Assembly (NCBI GenBank): GCA_025450095.1
Contig: JANWID010000127.1
Location: 1 to 17,258 of the forward strand
Source: Bacteroidia bacterium
GTDB taxonomy: Bacteria; Bacteroidota; Bacteroidia; AKYH767-A; OLB10
Reading direction: 5' to 3'
Length of the DNA: 17,258 nucleotides
The notes beneath the pieces are model-generated. The model had not been told where the DNA came from. It did no database searches and worked only from the letters and a program-made list of their open reading frames with translations. Made by a program: the position numbers and the translations under genes. Shown here piece after piece: positions 15,170 to 17,258 of the stretch. Within the stretch, counting starts at the first letter, position 1; the number at the start of each line of letters is the position of its first letter.

Positions 15170-15341
15170 TGTAACGAATATACGAATGGCTGCGCCTACT
15201 AATCTACGAATGTAACGAATGGTTTAGCTATCAAATTCGTATCATTCGTAGATTCGTATTCATTCCAGCCTGCGGCTGGCAGGCGTACATTCGTTACATT
15301 AGTAGATTCGTAGCACGAAGTGCATTCGTACATTCGTTACA
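15170..15341. repeat. ACGAAT palindromic repeat, copy E, with a nested GC-rich hairpin
   Basis: The copy starts TGTAACGAATATACGAATGG and ends ATTCGTTACA. It shares the loop GGTTTAGCTATCAA with copies C and D and the GCACGAAGTGC module with copy B. The left mini-hairpin is reduced to GGCTGCGCC (15188-15196). A foreign-looking GC module at 15265-15285 can fold as CCAGCC/GGCTGG or GCCTGC/GCAGGC. It lies between the terminator and the second surface-protein leader. Confidence 0.85.
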
Positions 15342-15397
15342 TTCCCTTTCATCAAAAAGTATTACCGCTTGTCAAATAATGCTTGACTACGACTTGA

Positions 15398-15536
15398 GTT
15401 GTTTTTAGGTTTGGATATCTCAATTTAAAGAACTGACTTTTCTGGTGGATTTAGTTTCGCCTTAAGTTTTCATAAATAAACACGCGGATACCGAAAAGCG
15501 GGAACAGAGTAGGTATTAATATTAATCAACGATCTC
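15398..15536 (+). promoter_or_regulatory. Conserved 139-bp leader of the second surface-protein gene
   Basis: This is the duplicate of 13049-13187, about 91% identical by eye and of the same length, with the ATTAATATTAAT palindrome at 15515-15526. Keeping this non-coding block at least as similar as the coding parts suggests a recent duplication, selection on regulation, or both. Confidence 0.6.
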
Positions 15537-17258
15537 ATGAAAAAGCTAAATGATTTTAAAATTGTTTTAATGTTTTCTTTGTTGTTCTTAATCGGGTCAG
15601 GATATATTCCTGCATACTCTTCTGCACCATGTACATCTCAGGGGACATTGACTCTTCCCGTGGGTCCTACACTCTGGAATGTTTCCATCACGGTTGTCAA
15701 CGATGTTGTGGTACCTGCTGGGGCGACATTGACAATAGATGGTGCTGTAATAAACTTCACCGATGTTATGATCAGGGTAGCAGTAGGAGGCCGAATTAAT
15801 ATTTACAATGGAGCTGTGCTGCAAAGATCTCCCAATTGTCCGTGCGTCTGGGGAGGTATTTTGGTTGAGGGCGATAGAAATCAATGTCAGACTCCTACTA
15901 ATTTGGGTCTGCAGGGATATCTGGATATGAGAAATTCTACAATCAGCGGAGCTTATACTGCTATAGAAGGGCGTGATGGGGCTATTCTGATCTGCCGGGA
16001 ATCGAATTTCATTAATAATAAAATTGATGTCATGATGACTCCTTATAGTTACAATAATAATTGCAACAATGGTTGCGATAATGGTGCGCTATTTTCACTT
16101 TGTAACTTCATTTGGGATAAACCTATTTGCGGAAATCCGGACTTTGATACCCACGTATGGCTGATTGGTGTATACGATATAGAATTTTCAGGTTGCCAGT
16201 TCAGAAATGATTATCCTGTTGTTTATGGATTGGCAAATACAAGGGGAATCGGGATCAAAGCGGATGATGCATCATTTGACGTTAAACATTGGGGTATAGC
16301 TGTTGCTGGGCAGGGACATTTTACCGGTTGTAATAACACAGCCTGGGGCGACTGTCATGATCGCGGAACCCGCTCCTTATTTTGCGAACTTCAAATTGGT
16401 ATAAAAGCAAACTGGTCTGCTGCAGGGCATATTAATACATGCGATCCTACAAGAGTTCATTATGCTATTTTCAATGATAATAATTATTCCATATTAACAA
16501 CCGACCAGTCAATGTTTACTACCAGTTGGAGTAACTTCTATTATAGCACCGCATCGGCATATTTTACCATCAGACCAATTAACTTTATAAATTGTAAGGT
16601 AGATAAGATACTGGCCAGTACGCACTATATATTTCATAATTCATTCAGAACCGATGAAAGAATGACACAGCATGTAGTTATGGCAAATGCAACAAATGCA
16701 AACCACTTTTATATTTACAGAAATCAGTTCAAGAATGCTAAGGTTATTCCTCAGGAAGGAATCGGCGTTCATCTAATAGGAGATCAACTTACCAGTAATT
16801 ATGTTGAGTGTAATACTTTTTTAGATCTGAATAATGACATTTATATTAATGGTGGTCCCGGAGGTGACATGGCAGGTGGTACGGTTTGTCATTGGCCAAT
16901 CATTAATCCAAGGGGTTGCCCCATTTTATCACCAACGCAAATTATATCTGCTGGCAATGTATTTTCAAACTGCGGAGTACCTAATTTTAACATTGTAAAT
17001 AATTCAGGTAATGCTGTAAATTACTTTGAACCAAATTTTCCTAATTGTATAAATGATATTAGCGGTACAACAACAACATTTAATGTACAGCCAAACTTAT
17101 GTGAATTACCATGCGGAACTTGCACATATGATTTCGATTATGATCAGGATCCTCCAAAATGCGGGGGACAAGAACATCGCCTGGGCACAGAATCCGCAAA
17201 TTCAACATCTGTCCATTCCGAAATTTCTGTTTATCCCAATCCGGCAAACAATCATTTC
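15537..17258 (+). CDS. T9SS-exported beta-helix-like surface protein, second of a tandem pair (3' end outside the window)
   Basis: The frame from ATG 15537 stays open for 574 codons to the right edge. It follows the first paralogue almost codon by codon, with roughly four of five residues the same by eye. The signal peptide (MKKLNDFKIVLMFSLLFLIG, cleavage near AYSSA) and Asn/Gly/Cys-rich strands (NNNCNNGCDN, GIGIKADDASFDV, CELPCGTC) are retained. The C-terminal sorting domain begins at SEISVYPNPANNHF and is cut by the window end, leaving only its first 14 residues. Differences cluster in loops, for example SGAYTAIEGRDG, AVAGQGHFTGC and HWPIINPRGCP. That would suit paralogues that have diverged at exposed surfaces. 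The function should match the first copy: a secreted, surface-attached protein of unknown target. Confidence 0.88.
   Translation, partial: MKKLNDFKIVLMFSLLFLIGSGYIPAYSSAPCTSQGTLTLPVGPTLWNVSITVVNDVVVPAGATLTIDGAVINFTDVMIRVAVGGRINIYNGAVLQRSPNCPCVWGGILVEGDRNQCQTPTNLGLQGYLDMRNSTISGAYTAIEGRDGAILICRESNFINNKIDVMMTPYSYNNNCNNGCDNGALFSLCNFIWDKPICGNPDFDTHVWLIGVYDIEFSGCQFRNDYPVVYGLANTRGIGIKADDASFDVKHWGIAVAGQGHFTGCNNTAWGDCHDRGTRSLFCELQIGIKANWSAAGHINTCDPTRVHYAIFNDNNYSILTTDQSMFTTSWSNFYYSTASAYFTIRPINFINCKVDKILASTHYIFHNSFRTDERMTQHVVMANATNANHFYIYRNQFKNAKVIPQEGIGVHLIGDQLTSNYVECNTFLDLNNDIYINGGPGGDMAGGTVCHWPIINPRGCPILSPTQIISAGNVFSNCGVPNFNIVNNSGNAVNYFEPNFPNCINDISGTTTTFNVQPNLCELPCGTCTYDFDYDQDPPKCGGQEHRLGTESANSTSVHSEISVYPNPANNHF

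Noticed and set aside
15597..15884. Minus-strand 95-codon frame opposite the second surface-protein gene
   Set aside because: The plus strand carries an uninterrupted paralogue of the neighbouring gene over this region, so the minus frame is a shadow.

Overview
The window looks like chromosomal DNA of an environmental member of the Bacteroidota. The evidence is a secreted protein with a type IX secretion C-terminal sorting domain, signal peptides ending in the 'AQ'/'SQ' style of this phylum, AT-rich DNA, poor Shine-Dalgarno sites, one exact TAnnTTTG promoter match, and families common in the phylum (signal-peptide TonB-C protein, GxxExxY protein, DKNYY repeats). No rRNA, tRNA, CRISPR array or classical insertion sequence was seen.

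Region 1 (1-3729) is a tightly packed plus-strand block. It holds the 3' end of an unrecognised gene, a fused PD-(D/E)XK nuclease/Schlafen-group-3 (DUF2075) helicase, a small zinc-ribbon protein and an enolase-superfamily dipeptide epimerase. The last three overlap by about 4 nt and look translationally coupled. Region 2 (3730-8188) holds two groups of small envelope proteins. The first (4035-5944) is a beta-rich secreted protein, a lipoprotein and a 64-residue Cys-containing peptide. The second (6527-8188) is two membrane-anchored small proteins and a secreted beta-barrel-like protein. Each group is preceded, about 145-170 bp upstream, by the same unusual C5-tract motif repeating every 15 bp, so they may share a regulator. 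Region 3 (8234-10463) holds an alpha/beta hydrolase with a complete apparent Ser-Asp-His triad and an FRG-domain protein.

Region 4 (10464-17258) has a different character. Every one of its five gaps between consecutive genes carries a copy of one modular palindromic repeat built of TACGAAT/ATTCGTA units with interchangeable mini-hairpins; I saw no copy to the left of it. The genes between the repeats are a TonB-C/TPR protein, a DKNYY lipoprotein broken by a one-base frameshift, a minus-strand GxxExxY PD-(D/E)XK nuclease bracketed by two 138-bp copies about 90% identical, and two tandem paralogous T9SS-exported beta-helix-like surface proteins. The second paralogue runs off the right edge. Each paralogue has the same 139-bp leader and its own repeat copy in front, so repeat, leader and gene appear to have been duplicated as a unit.

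The best candidate for something new is the nuclease gene plus palindromic-repeat family in region 4. Next are the 15-bp-periodic C5 motif and the coupled nuclease-helicase/zinc-ribbon/epimerase operon. All functional links are inferred from context and family knowledge; no database search was possible.
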